Below are positions 54,642-64,000 of a stretch of DNA of 64,000 nucleotides, piece after piece. This DNA is from Arachis hypogaea (taxonomy: Eukaryota; Streptophyta; Magnoliopsida; Fabales; Fabaceae): the NCBI RefSeq assembly GCF_003086295.3, contig NC_092042.1, forward strand, positions 38,921,419 through 38,985,418. Reading direction: 5' to 3'. Position 1 is the first letter of the stretch; the number at the start of each line of letters is the position of its first letter. The notes below the pieces were generated by a model. That model made no database searches, was not told the origin of the DNA, and saw only the letters and a program-made list of their open reading frames with translations. A program made the translations under genes and the position numbers.

Positions 54642-57062
54642 TTGCTCATCCGGAAAGGTTTCAGAGATCTCAGTAGGAAGGAGGGATGCTCCTGCTACTG
54701 GTTATATCCTTGACAGGTGATCAGCTACTTGATTCTCTGTCCCTTTTCTGTCTCTTATTTCTATATCAAACTCTTGCAGAAGCAACACCCATCTTATGAG
54801 CCTGGGTTTTGAATCCTGCTTTGTGAGTAGATATTTAAGAGCAGCATGGTCAGTGTACACAATCACTTTTGATCCTACTAAATAAGATCTGAACTTGTCA
54901 ATGGCATAAACTACTGCAAGTAACTCCTTTTCTGTGGTTGTGTAGTTCTTCTATGCATCATTTAGAATACGGCTGCCATAATAAATGACGTGTAGAAGCT
55001 TACCATGCCTTTGTCCCAATACTGCACCAATGGCATGGTCACTGGCATCACACATTAGTTCAAATGGTAATGTCCAGTCTGGTGCAAAGATGACTGGTGT
55101 TGTGACCAGCTTAGCTTTCAAAGTCTCAAACGCCTGCAGACACTCATTATCAAAAATAAATGGAGTGTCTGCAGCTAGCAGATTACTCAGAGGTTTGGCA
55201 ATTTTTGAAAAATCCCTTATAAACCTTCTGTAGAATCCTGCATGCCCCAGAAAGCTTCTGATTGCCTTAACATTGGCAGGTGGTAGTAATTTTTCAATTA
55301 CCTCTACCTTTGCCTTATCCACCTCTATTCCATTGCTTAAAATTTTGTGCCCAAGGACAATTCCTTCAGTCACCATAAAGTGACATTTTTCCCAGTTTAA
55401 GACCAGGTTAGTCTCTTGGCATCTTTTCAGAACAAGTGCTAGATGGTTAAGACAGGAGCTGAATGAGTCTCCAAATACCGAAAAGTCATCCATAAAGACT
55501 TCCAGAAATTTCTCTACCATATCTGAGAAGATAGAGAGCATGCACCTCTGAAAGGTTGCAGGTGCATTGCACAGACCAAAAGGCATCCTTCTGTAGGCAA
55601 ATACTCCAGAAGGACATGTAAATGCTGTTTTCTCTTGGTCCTGAGGATCTACTGCAATTTGGTTGTAACCTGAATAGCCATCCAAAAAGCAGTAATATTC
55701 ATGACCTGCCAGTCTCTCTAGCATCTGGTCTATGAATGGTAAAGGAAAATGATCCTTCCTGGTGGCTGTATTGAGCCTTCTGTAGTCAATACACATACGC
55801 CACCCTGTAACTGTTCTTGTAGGAACCAGTTCATTCTTTTCATTATGAACCACTGCTATGCCTCCCTTCTTGGGGACAACATGGACAGGGCTCACCCAGG
55901 GGCTGTCAGAAATAAGATAAATAATCCCAGCCTCTAGTAACTTAGTGACCTCTTTCTGCACCACCTCCCTCATGGCTGGATTTAGCTGCCTTTGTGGTTG
56001 AACCACTGGCTTAGCATCATCCTCCAATAGGATCTTGTGCATGCATCTTGCTGGGCTAATGCCCTTAAGATCACTTATGGACCACCCAAGAGCTGTCTTG
56101 TGTGTCCTTAGCACTTGAATTAGTGCTTCCTCTTCCTGTGGATTTAAAGCAGAGCTTATGATCACTGGAAAAGTGTCACCTTCTCCCAGAAATGCATATT
56201 TCAAGGATGGTGGTAGTGGCTTAAGCTCTGGTTTAGGAGGTTTATCTTCTTCTTGAGGAATTTTCAGAATTTCTTTTATTTCCTTTAGTTCCTCCAGATC
56301 AGGCTGAACATCTTTAAAGATGTCATCTAGCTCTGATTCAAGACTTTCAGTCATATTGACCTCCTCCACCAAAGAGTCAATAATATTAGTGCTCATGCAG
56401 TCATTTGATGTGTCTGGATGCTGCATAGCTTTGACAACATTCAACTTGAACTCATCCTCATTGACTCTCAGGGTTAATTCCCCTTTTTGGACGTCAATGA
56501 GGGTCCGTCCAATTGCTAGGAAAGGTCTTCCTAGAATGAGAGTTGCACTCTTGTGCTCCTCCATTTCCAGCACTACAAAGTCAGTTGGAAAGGCAAATGG
56601 CCCAACCTTGACAATCATGTCCTCAATTATGCCTGATGTATATTTAATGGAGCCATCAGCAAGTTGGAGGCATATCCGGGTTGGTTTGACTTCTTCAGTC
56701 AACCCAAGCTTTCTGATAGTGGATGCAGGTATTAGATTGATGCTTGCTCCAAGATCACACAGGGCTGTCTTGGTGCAAGCACCTTCTAATGTGCATGGTA
56801 TCATAAAGCTTCCTGGATCTTGAAGCTTTTCTGGTAAGCTTTTCAGAATGAGTGCACTGCATTCTTCAGTGAGAAATACTTTTTTAGTTTCTCTCCAATC
56901 CTTCTTATGACTTAAGATCTCTTTCATGAACTTAGCATAAGAATGTATTTGCTCAAGTGCCTCTGCAAACGGAATCTTTATTTCAAGAGTCCTTAGATAG
57001 TCTGCAAAGCGGACAAATTGCTTATCCTGTTCCGCTTGGCGGAGTTTCTGAGGATAAGGCAT
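54642..57062 (-). pseudogene. Protease, RT and RNase H of element E
   Basis: 703 open codons (57062-54951). It has MPYPQKLRQAEQDKQFVRFA, a retropepsin-like CDLGASINLIP and LILGRPFLA, a linker (LGWSISDLKGISPARCMHKI), the complete RT with [36 protein letters not shown] and FMDDFSVFGDSF, then the start of RNase H ([16 protein letters not shown]). It ends at TAG 54951-54953, where B has CAG. RNase H continues after it, with a further TAA at 54702-54704. The RT itself has all expected motifs and no break. Confidence 0.9.
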
Positions 57063-57131
57063 CTTGGCTTTATATTCTTCAACCTTAATTGCTGCAGGTT
57101 TATTCCTTACAGAAGTGGTTGGAGAAGTCTT

Positions 57132-58346
57132 TTAAGAGGGGTTACTATCAACACTCTCAGGTGTCTGGTTCCCCTTTTGCGTTTGAACGCCAGGATTGGG
57201 TGGAAAATGGGCGTTTAACGCCAACTTTTCCCCCTTTTCTGGTGTTTGAACGCCAGAACTGGGCAGGAAATGGGCGTTTAACGCCAGCTTTCCCTCCTTT
57301 TCTGGCGTTTGAACGCCAATAGCATTCCTCTCTGGGCTCTTACTGTCCTCAGAGGGATTTTGGATAGTGGTTTGGCTATCCTCTGTCAATTGTTCCTTTA
57401 CTGACTTTTTGCTACTTTGAGCAGTGTTATTCAGTGTCTTCCCACTCCTCAGTTGAATTGCTTGACATTCTTCTGTTATCTGTTTAGATATCTGCTGTTT
57501 TGCTTGATTCAATTGCAGTTCTATGTTCTTGTTAGCAACTTTAGATTCATGGAGCATCTCTTTAAATTCTGCTAACTGTTCTGTCATCAGGAGCAATTGT
57601 TGATTAAGCTCAATCATCTGTTCTTGAGGATTAGGATCAGTGGCTACTGCCATGACTTCCTCTTTTGGAGAGAACTCATTGCTAGAATACAGATATTGGT
57701 TTCTAGCAACAGTGTCTATAAGCTCTTGAGCCTCTTCAATCGTCTTCCTCATGTGTATAGATCCACCAGCTGAGTGGTCTAAAGACATCTGAGCTTTTTC
57801 TGTAAGCCCATAGTAGAAGATGTCTAACTGTACCCACTCTGAAAACATTTTAGAGGGGCATTTTCTTAGCATACTTCTATACCTCTCCCAGGCATTATAA
57901 AGAGATTCATTATCCTCTTGTTTAAAGCCTTGGATGTCTAGCCTTAGCTGTGTCATCCTCTTTGGAGGGTAAAAGTGATTCAGGAATTTGTCTGATAACT
58001 GTTTCCATGTCTTTATGCTTGCTGTAGGTTGGTTATTTAACCACCTCTTAGCTTGGTCTTTTACAGCAAATGGAAACAGTAATAATCTGTAGACATCCTG
58101 ATCCACCTCTTTATCACGTACTGTGTCAGCAATTTGTAAGAATTGTGCCAGAAACTCAGTAGGCTCTTCCTGTGGAAGACCGGAATACTGGCAATTTTGC
58201 TGCACTATGATAATGAGTTGAGGATTTAGCTCAAAGCTGCTTGCTTTGATGGGAGGTGTACAGATGCTACTCTCATATGCAGCTGTAATGGGGTTAGCAT
58301 ATGACCCCAGAGTCCTTTTGGACTGTTCAATTCCACTTATGTCCAT
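57132..58346 (-). pseudogene. Gag of element E (start at 58346)
   Basis: The start is MDISGIEQSKRTLGSYANPI at 58346; the longer open frame upstream to 58505 is hydrophobic F/Y/I from A/T-rich leader and is not expected to be used. The Gag core has EPTEFLAQFLQIADTVRDKE, DQAKRWLNNQPTASIKTWKQ and MFSEWVQLDIFYYGLTEKAQ. Then comes a Q-rich helix and a linker in which a 31-bp array is translated (LALNAHFPPNPGVQT). TAA at 57132-57134, where B has a lysine codon, is the only break between gag and protease. Confidence 0.9.
57178..57316. repeat. 31-bp periodic array in gag coding sequence of E (5 units)
   Basis: Cores begin at 57178, 57210, 57241, 57273 and 57304 (steps 32, 31, 32, 31). They are in the same location as the array of B at 9261-9462. 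Confidence 0.9.
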
Positions 58347-58815
58347 GATGGATAAGGGAAATAATCTGGATTGCAAGTAGATAAAAATATTTTTTTTTAA
58401 TTGACCGAAAAAAGAAATAAAAACAAAAGGAAAATAAAATAAAATAAAATAAAAAGTCGAGAAGTAAAAGAGAATAAGATCAAAGCAAATTGAAAACTGA
58501 ATCAATTAGTTAATTAAAAAGATTTTGAGATTAGCAATTAGAAAGATATGATTGAAAAGTTTTTATGAAAAAGATTTGATTTTTGAAAAGAGGAAAGAGA
58601 AAAACAACAAAATGACACCAAACTTAAAATTTTTATGGATCAAAAAGGGACTAAGGACATGCAAAATCGAATATTAAAAGAAAAGCAAAAGCATGCAATT
58701 GACACCAAACTTAAAATATGAAACTAGACTCAACTAAAAAACTCTAAACCAACAAAAACAAAACAGTCCTAATCTAAGCAACAAGATAAGCCGTCAGTTG
58801 TCCAAACTCGAACAA
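58347..58815 (-). other. Leader of element E
   Basis: Short A+T-rich leader of B type, with CACCAAACTTAAAATTT and CACCAAACTTAAAATAT motifs (about 58618 and 58706). It lacks both the 31-bp array of the C/D leader and the organelle-like segment found in B. Confidence 0.7.
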
Positions 58816-58833
58816 TCCCCGGCAACGGCGCCA
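58816..58833 (-). other. Primer-binding site of element E (tRNA-Asp)
   Basis: Sense TGGCGCCGTTGCCGGGGA, 6 bases from the LTR. Perfect. Confidence 0.9.
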
Positions 58834-58839
58834 AAAACT

Positions 58840-60362
58840 TGGTGCACGAAATTGTAATCACACTTTTGCAATCCCGCACAACTAACCAGCAAGTGCACTG
58901 GGTCGTCCAAGTAATACCTTACGTGAGTAAGGGTCGATCCCACGGAGATTGTCGGCTTGAAGCAAGCTATGGTTATCTTGTAACTCTTAGTCAGGATATC
59001 AGAAATTATCAGGATTGATTGTGAAAAGCAAAAGAACATGAAGTAAATACTTGTTTTGCAGTAATGGAGAATGGGTTGAGGTTTTAGAGATGCTCCATCT
59101 TCTGAATCTCTGCTTTCCTACTGTCTTCTTCTTCAAGCACGCAAGGCTCCTTCCATGGCAAGCTGTATGCAAGGGTTTCACCGTTGTCAGTGGCTACCTC
59201 CCATCCTCTCAGTGGAAATGTTCAACGCACTCTGTCACGGTAGGGCTATCCATCTGTCGGTTCTCAATCAGGCCGGAATAGAATCCAGTGATTCTTTTGC
59301 GTCTGTCACTAACGCCCCGCCTTCAGGAGTTTGGAGCTCGTCACAGTCATTCAATCATTGAATCCTACTCAGAATACCATAGACAAGGTTTAGACCTTCC
59401 GGATTCTCTTGAATGCCGCCATCAGTTCTACCTTATACCACGAAGATTCCGGTTAAAGAATCCAAGAGATATCTACTTAATCTAAGGTAGAATGGAGGTG
59501 GTTGTCAGGCACACGTTCATAGTTGAGAATGATGATGAGTGTCACGGATCATCACATTCATCCGGTTTAAGAACAAGTAATATCTTAGAATGGAAGCAAG
59601 CATGATTGAATGAGAAACAGTAGTAATTGCATTAATCCATCAAGACACAGCAGAGCTCCTCACCCCCAACCATGGGGTTTAGAGACTCATGCCGTAGGAA
59701 GTACACAAAGAAACGTGTAAAAGTGTCATGAGGTACCGATACAATGTCAAAAGATCCTATTAATAGTAAGCTAGTAACCTAGGGTATACAGAAATGAGTA
59801 AATGACAGAAAAATCCACTTCCGGGTCCACTTGGTGTGTGCTTGGGCTGAGCATTGAAGCATTTTCGTGTAGATACTTTTTCTGGAGTTAAACGCCAGCT
59901 TTTATGCCAGTTTGGGCGTTTAACTCCAATTTTTATGCCAGTTCCAGCGTTAAACGCTGGAAATTCTGAAGCTGATTTGCAACGCCAGTTTGGGCCATCA
60001 AATCTCAGGCAATGTATGGACTATTATACATTGCTGGAAAGCCCAGGATGTCTACTTTCCAACGCCGTTGAGAGCGTGCCAAATGGGCTTCTGTAGCTCC
60101 AGAAAATCCACTTCAAGTGCAGGGAGGTCAGAATCCAACAGCATCTGCAGTCCTTTTCAGCCTCTGAATCAGATTTTTGCTCAGGACCCTCAATTTCAGC
60201 CAGAAAATACCTGAAATCACAGAAAAACACACAAACTCAAAGTAAAGTCCGGAAAAGTGAATTTTAACTAAAAACTAATAAAAGTATACTAAAAACTAAC
60301 TAAAATATACTAAAAACATACTGAAAACAATGCCAAAAAGCGTATAAATTATCCGCTCATCA
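58840..60362 (-). repeat. 5' LTR of element E
   Basis: 1,523 bp. Hairpin at 58917-58932, 68-codon sense frame at 60230-60024, and the same core layout as the 3' LTR. The flank GGGTG follows at 60363-60367. Confidence 0.95.
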
Positions 60363-61130
60363 GGGTGGAAGAGAGAAAGAGGGGAGGAAGAAGGAAAAGG
60401 GGAGAAAGAAATAAGATTGGGGGGAAAGAAAAGATAAAACAGGCTGGCAGACTTGAATAAGTTGGGCGGCGCAAACGGCGCGGACCCGTGGGGCACGCGG
60501 TCGCTTGGAAAGCCCTTAAGTGAGGTGACGCGGACGCGTGATGTGATTTGCGTTAGTGGCACGAGGGCAGCTTCGCGCTCGCAAAACTCTGTTTAAATTG
60601 TGTTTTGCCAGAATTTGAAGTGACGCAATCGCGTGGTTGACGCGATCGCGTGGATGGCCAGATGGAAATATCGGAGCGGACGCGTAGGGCACGCGTTCGC
60701 GTGGCAGGACTTGTGCGACTAGCACAAGTGCAGCCTAAGTCCAGCTCAACTCTCAGCCATTCACCCTTGTTACGTCGAATTGCAGGGCCACGCGTTCGCA
60801 TGGTTGACGCGGACGCGTGGGGAGGCCAAATTACAAATGACGCGGTTGCGTCATCCACGCGGTCGCGTGGATCAAATTGTGCCAAAGGCACGCCTCCAGC
60901 CACATTCCGGTGCAACTCTCTGTCCAATTTTCTTTATTTCCAATGCTCATGCGACGCGGACGCGTCGGCGATGCTGGCGCATCGCGTGCAATTTCTCTCT
61001 TTTTTATGCAAATGCAGTATGTAGATTAGGTGCAAGATATAGGCAGTAGTACGGAGAAGAGTTATAGATGAGGGAAGATAAGGAAAAGAAGAGGAACGAT
61101 CATACCGTGGTGGGTTGTCTCCCACCTAGC
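60363..61130. other. Spacer of F with CG-rich ACGCGT tract
   Basis: It follows F's integrase in sense orientation. From about 60470 to 60975 it has many GACGCGGACGCGTGG-like words, separated by ordinary sequence. Apparent frames on both strands (for example 60553-60927) come from this CG-rich tract and lack recognised domains. ACCACCTAGCACTTTGCTTT at about 61120 is the usual block after integrase. Confidence 0.65.
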
Positions 61131-61338
61131 ACTTTGCTTTAACCTCCTTAAGTTGGACGCTTCAGTAGCTCAGTTTTCAGTTGCGAGTGAATCCTCCAAG
61201 AGGAAGATATCTAACTCCTTGTTTTTCGTCACCTTCTCACCATGGTAGAGCTTTAAACGATGTCCTTTAGCCTTGATAAGTTCAAAGCTTGAAGGGTGAC
61301 TTAGGTGAAAAACTCCGTAAGGCTCAGCCTTCTCGACT

Positions 61339-62341
61339 CTATATGGACCTTCCCACCTTGATCACAGCTTGCCTGGCATAAGCCTCAGTCTGGAGTTGTA
61401 AAGGAGGACTAAATCCCCCAGGTTGGAACTCCTTCCTCTTGATGTGTTGATCATGTACAGCTTTCATTTTTTCCTTGTATAGCCTTGAGTTCTCATAAGC
61501 TTCTAGGCGAAGGCTCTCCAATTCTTGTAGTTGCAACTTCCTTTCAGCTCCGGCTTTCTCAAATCCCATGTTGCACTCCTTTACTGCCCAAAAAGCTTTG
61601 TGTTCCACTTCAACTGGAAGATGACAAGCCTTTCCATAGACTAAGCGAAAAGGACTCATCCCAATGGGTGTCTTGTATGCTGTTCTGTATACCCAGAGTG
61701 CATCTTGTAGCCTGGTGCTCCAGTCTCTTCTATGAGGTTTGACTATCTTCTGCAATATACGCTTTATCTCTCTGTTAGACACCTCGACTTGCCCATTAGT
61801 CTGAGGATGGTAGGCTGTTGCTACTTTATGAATGATCCCATGCTTCTTCAGTAATCCTGTTAGTCTCCTGTTACAAAAATGGGTGCCTTGATCGCTCACG
61901 ATAGCTCGTGGGGATCCAAAGCGACAAATAATGTGGTTTTTAACAAAGGAAACAACAGTGTTAGCATGTACGGGTAGGAATTGCTTCCACCCATTTAGAA
62001 ACATAATCTACAGCTAACAGTATATAAAGGTGGCCATTAGAATTTGAAAATGGACCCATGAAGTCAATGCCCCAAACATCAAAAATTTCACAGAAAAGCA
62101 TAATTTGTTGAGGCATTTCATCTCTCTAGGATATATTACCAAACCTTTGGCATGGAGGACAAGATTTACAAAATTCAGTAGCGTCTTTAAAAAGAGTAGG
62201 CCACCAGAATCCACAATCTAAGATTTTTCTAGTTTTTCTTTGAGGGCCAAAATGTCCTCCACTCTCAGATAAGTGACAGGCCTCTAAAATGGACTGGAAT
62301 TCTGATTGAGGCACACACCTTCTAATTAACGACAGGTGCAT
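61339..62341 (-). pseudogene. Integrase of element F
   Basis: The N-terminal zinc-binding part (HLSESGGHFGPQRKTRKILD, PPCQRFGNIS) is in 62341-62126. The catalytic core is in 62004-61339 with [20 protein letters not shown] (Asp), [18 protein letters not shown] (Glu), [20 protein letters not shown] and [20 protein letters not shown]. It is followed by [14 protein letters not shown], after which the C-terminal domain is out of frame. Two frame changes between the zinc part and the core (about 62000-62130) break it. Confidence 0.85.
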
Positions 62342-63500
62342 ACCAAGGGACTACCTCAGATACTGCTTGTAGGTTATCAAATGGAAAATTATCAGCTATA
62401 GGAGTAGAGTCATCTTTAATGTGCTCAAGGCGACTCAAGTGGTCTGCCACTAGATTCTGGTTACCACTCCTATCCTTTATTTCTAAATCAAATTCTTGTA
62501 GTAGCAGTATCCAACGTATAAGCCTTGGTTTGGATTCCTTTTTAGCTAATAAATACTTTAGAGCTGCGTGATCTGAATACACTACTACCTTAGCACCAAG
62601 TAAATAGGCTCGGAATTTATCCAGAGCAAAAATAATAGCAAGAAGCTATTTCTCAGTAGTAGTGTAGTTAGACTGAGCAGTGTCTAAAGTCTTAGACGCA
62701 TAAGCAATGACAAAAGGATCTTTACCTTCACAGTGAGCCAGCGCTGCTCCTACTGCATGGTTGGAAGTATCACACATGATTTCGAATGGCTGGCTCCAGT
62801 CAGGTCCTCTCACAATTCGAGCTTGAGTCAGGGCGGTCTTCAACTTATCAAACGCTTGTTTGCAATCCTCGCTGAACTCGAACTCGATATCTTTCTGCAG
62901 TAACCTGGATAAGGGAAGTGCTACCTTACTAAAGTCCTTAATGAATCTTCGGTAAAAACCTACATGGCCAAGGAACGAACAGACTTCCCTCACAGAGGAG
63001 GGGTAAGGCAAACTAGAAATAACATCCACCTTTGCTGGATCTACAGAAATGCCAGTATTAGACACAACATGTCCTAGTACAATTCCTTGTCTTACCATAA
63101 AATGACATTTTTCAAAATTCAATACAAGGTTTGTACTGACACATCTATCTAGTACTCTAGATAAACTATCCAAGAAAAGGCTAAAGGAATCACCATAAAC
63201 GCTAAAATCATCCATAAAAACCTCCATACAGTCCTTAAAAAGGTCAGAGAAAAGACTCATCATGCACCTTTGGAAAGTAGCTGGTGCATTACACAAGCCA
63301 AAGGGCATTCTCTTATAGGCATAAGTCCCAAAAGGACATGTAAAAGTAGTCTTTTTCTGATCTTCAGGGGCTATATGAATCTGGAAATAGCCTGTGTAAC
63401 CATCTAAAAAGCAATAATGTGATTTACCTGACAGGCAATCCAGCATTTGATCAATAAATGGAAGAGGGTAGTGATCCTTACGAGTGGCTTAGTTGAGACG
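62322..63500 (-). pseudogene. RT and RNase H of element F
   Basis: 266 open codons (63446-62646) with [49 protein letters not shown] (RT active site) and IMCDTSNHAVGAALA (RNase H). A stop near 62645 precedes [20 protein letters not shown] and [11 protein letters not shown] (62582-62322). A TAA at about 63488-63490 interrupts the RRLN..ATRKD motif at the RT fingers. Confidence 0.87.
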
Positions 63501-63568
63501 CCTGTAATCAATGCAGACCCTCCAAGCGTTCTGTACTCTAGTTGCTATGAGCTCTCCATGATCATTCT

Positions 63569-64000
63569 TCACTGTAGTGACTCCAGACTTCTTGGGCACC
63601 ACTTGTACTGGCTTACCCATTCACTGTCTGAGATGGGATAGATAATATCTGCCTCTAGTAGTCTGGTCACTTCCTTCTTGACAACCTCTAAGATAGTGGG
63701 GTTCAGTCTTCTTTGGGGTTGACGAACGGGTCTTGCTCTGTCTTCTAAAAATATTATGTGCTCACAAACTTGAGGGTCGATGCCTACTATGTCTGCTAAA
63801 CTCCACCCAATTGCTTTCTTGTGCCTCCTCAGCACACTAAGTAACTGCTCTTCCTGTTGAGAAGTGAGGTCTCGTGCAATGATAACTGGAAACTTCTGCT
63901 TGTCCTCGAGGTAAGCATATTTGAGGTGTGGAGGAGGGGTTTCAATTCTAACTTCTATTCATGGTCAGGCTCTGGATTGTCTGAAGCTGGTGGCAGTGGT
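63569..64000 (-). pseudogene. Protease-RT linker and RT fingers of element F, runs off window
   Basis: MLRRHKKAIGWSLADIVGID, RRLNPTILEVVKKEVTRLLE and YPISDSEWVS are the Athila-type RT entry. One base is missing near 63618, after SEWVS, which shifts the frame before the expected VPKK motif. Upstream the frame continues to the right edge. Confidence 0.82.

Larger units (their letters stand above)
51048..60362 (-). mobile_element. Element E: chimeric retrotransposon, 9,315 bp
   Basis: Two 1,523-bp LTRs and the 5-bp duplication GGGTG (51043-51047 and 60363-60367). The 5' half (leader, gag, protease, RT, part of RNase H; 58839-54595) matches B. The 3' half (SKFGV tail, 31-bp array, third ORF, purine tract, PPT hairpin; 54590-52571) matches C/D. 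The switch lies at about 54588-54594. Integrase is absent. I count about 34 differences between the LTRs (about 2.2%), so it is the youngest datable insertion here. Confidence 0.93.
47641..64000 (-). mobile_element. Element F: Athila-type element split by E, runs off right edge
   Basis: Minus-strand order from the right edge: protease-RT linker, RT, RNase H, integrase (to 61339), a CG-rich spacer, element E (51048-60362), the rest of the spacer, the third ORF (50347-49103), a hairpin, 1.4 kb of 3' untranslated sequence and the PPT hairpin. Its 3' LTR is 46199-47640. F's gag is beyond the window. Nonsense and frameshift changes occur in RT and the third ORF. Confidence 0.85.

Noticed and set aside
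60553..61049. Arginine- and alanine-rich frames on both strands
   Set aside because: They result from the CG-rich ACGCGT tract; no recognisable domain, and frames overlap in opposite directions.

Overview
This window is retrotransposon DNA from a plant nuclear genome. I see no host protein-coding gene, rRNA or tRNA gene. Every long reading frame belongs to a Ty3/gypsy LTR retrotransposon. Most are of the Athila type (gag-protease-RT-RNase H-integrase plus a third ORF, with a primer-binding site matching tRNA-Asp); one is of the Tat type. Sequence style and the LTR families point to a legume, most likely Arachis (peanut or a wild relative). That taxonomic call is inference and needs a database search.

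Layout, with letters assigned here. A (1-4168, minus) is a gag-protease-only element that runs off the left edge and is inserted in the third ORF of B. B (4169-10080 plus 20077-23372, minus) is a decayed autonomous element with gag, protease, RT, RNase H and integrase. C (10081-20076, plus) is a complete 9,996-bp gag-protease-only element with two 1,628-bp LTRs. It sits in B's gag and is flanked by the 5-bp duplication CTGTG. B in turn sits in an older minus-strand LTR (K, 23373-24843). D (25188-34165, minus) belongs to the same family as C, keeps an intact 779-codon gag-protease frame, and interrupts a plus-strand LTR (H, 24844-25187 and 34166-35345). J (35346-36444) is LTR-like. I (36445-42744, minus) is a Tat-type element without integrase that carries an antisense ORF. 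L (42745-44280) is unassigned and ends in a tandem repeat. G (44281-46198) is a gag that shares one LTR (46199-47640) with F (47641-51047 plus 60363-64000, minus), an Athila-type element with pol and a third ORF. E (51048-60362, minus, duplication GGGTG, LTRs 1,523 bp each) is inserted in F. E is a chimera: its 5' half resembles B and its 3' half resembles A/C/D.

How the parts relate. B-type elements encode pol and integrase. The A/C/D family encodes only a Gag-protease protein and a third ORF, so it would need pol supplied in trans. E joins both lineages in one element, which suggests they were copied together. Beyond the genes, three non-coding designs recur. The first is a perfect hairpin with a purine loop, just before a TTAAGT(T/G)TGG motif at the 3' LTR and near the third ORF. 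The second is arrays of a near-palindromic GGCGTTTAACGCC core at a 31-bp period, in LTRs, leaders, spacers and even gag coding sequence. The third is a CCTTAC/GTAAGG hairpin near the downstream end of the LTRs. These are the observations I consider most worth pursuing.
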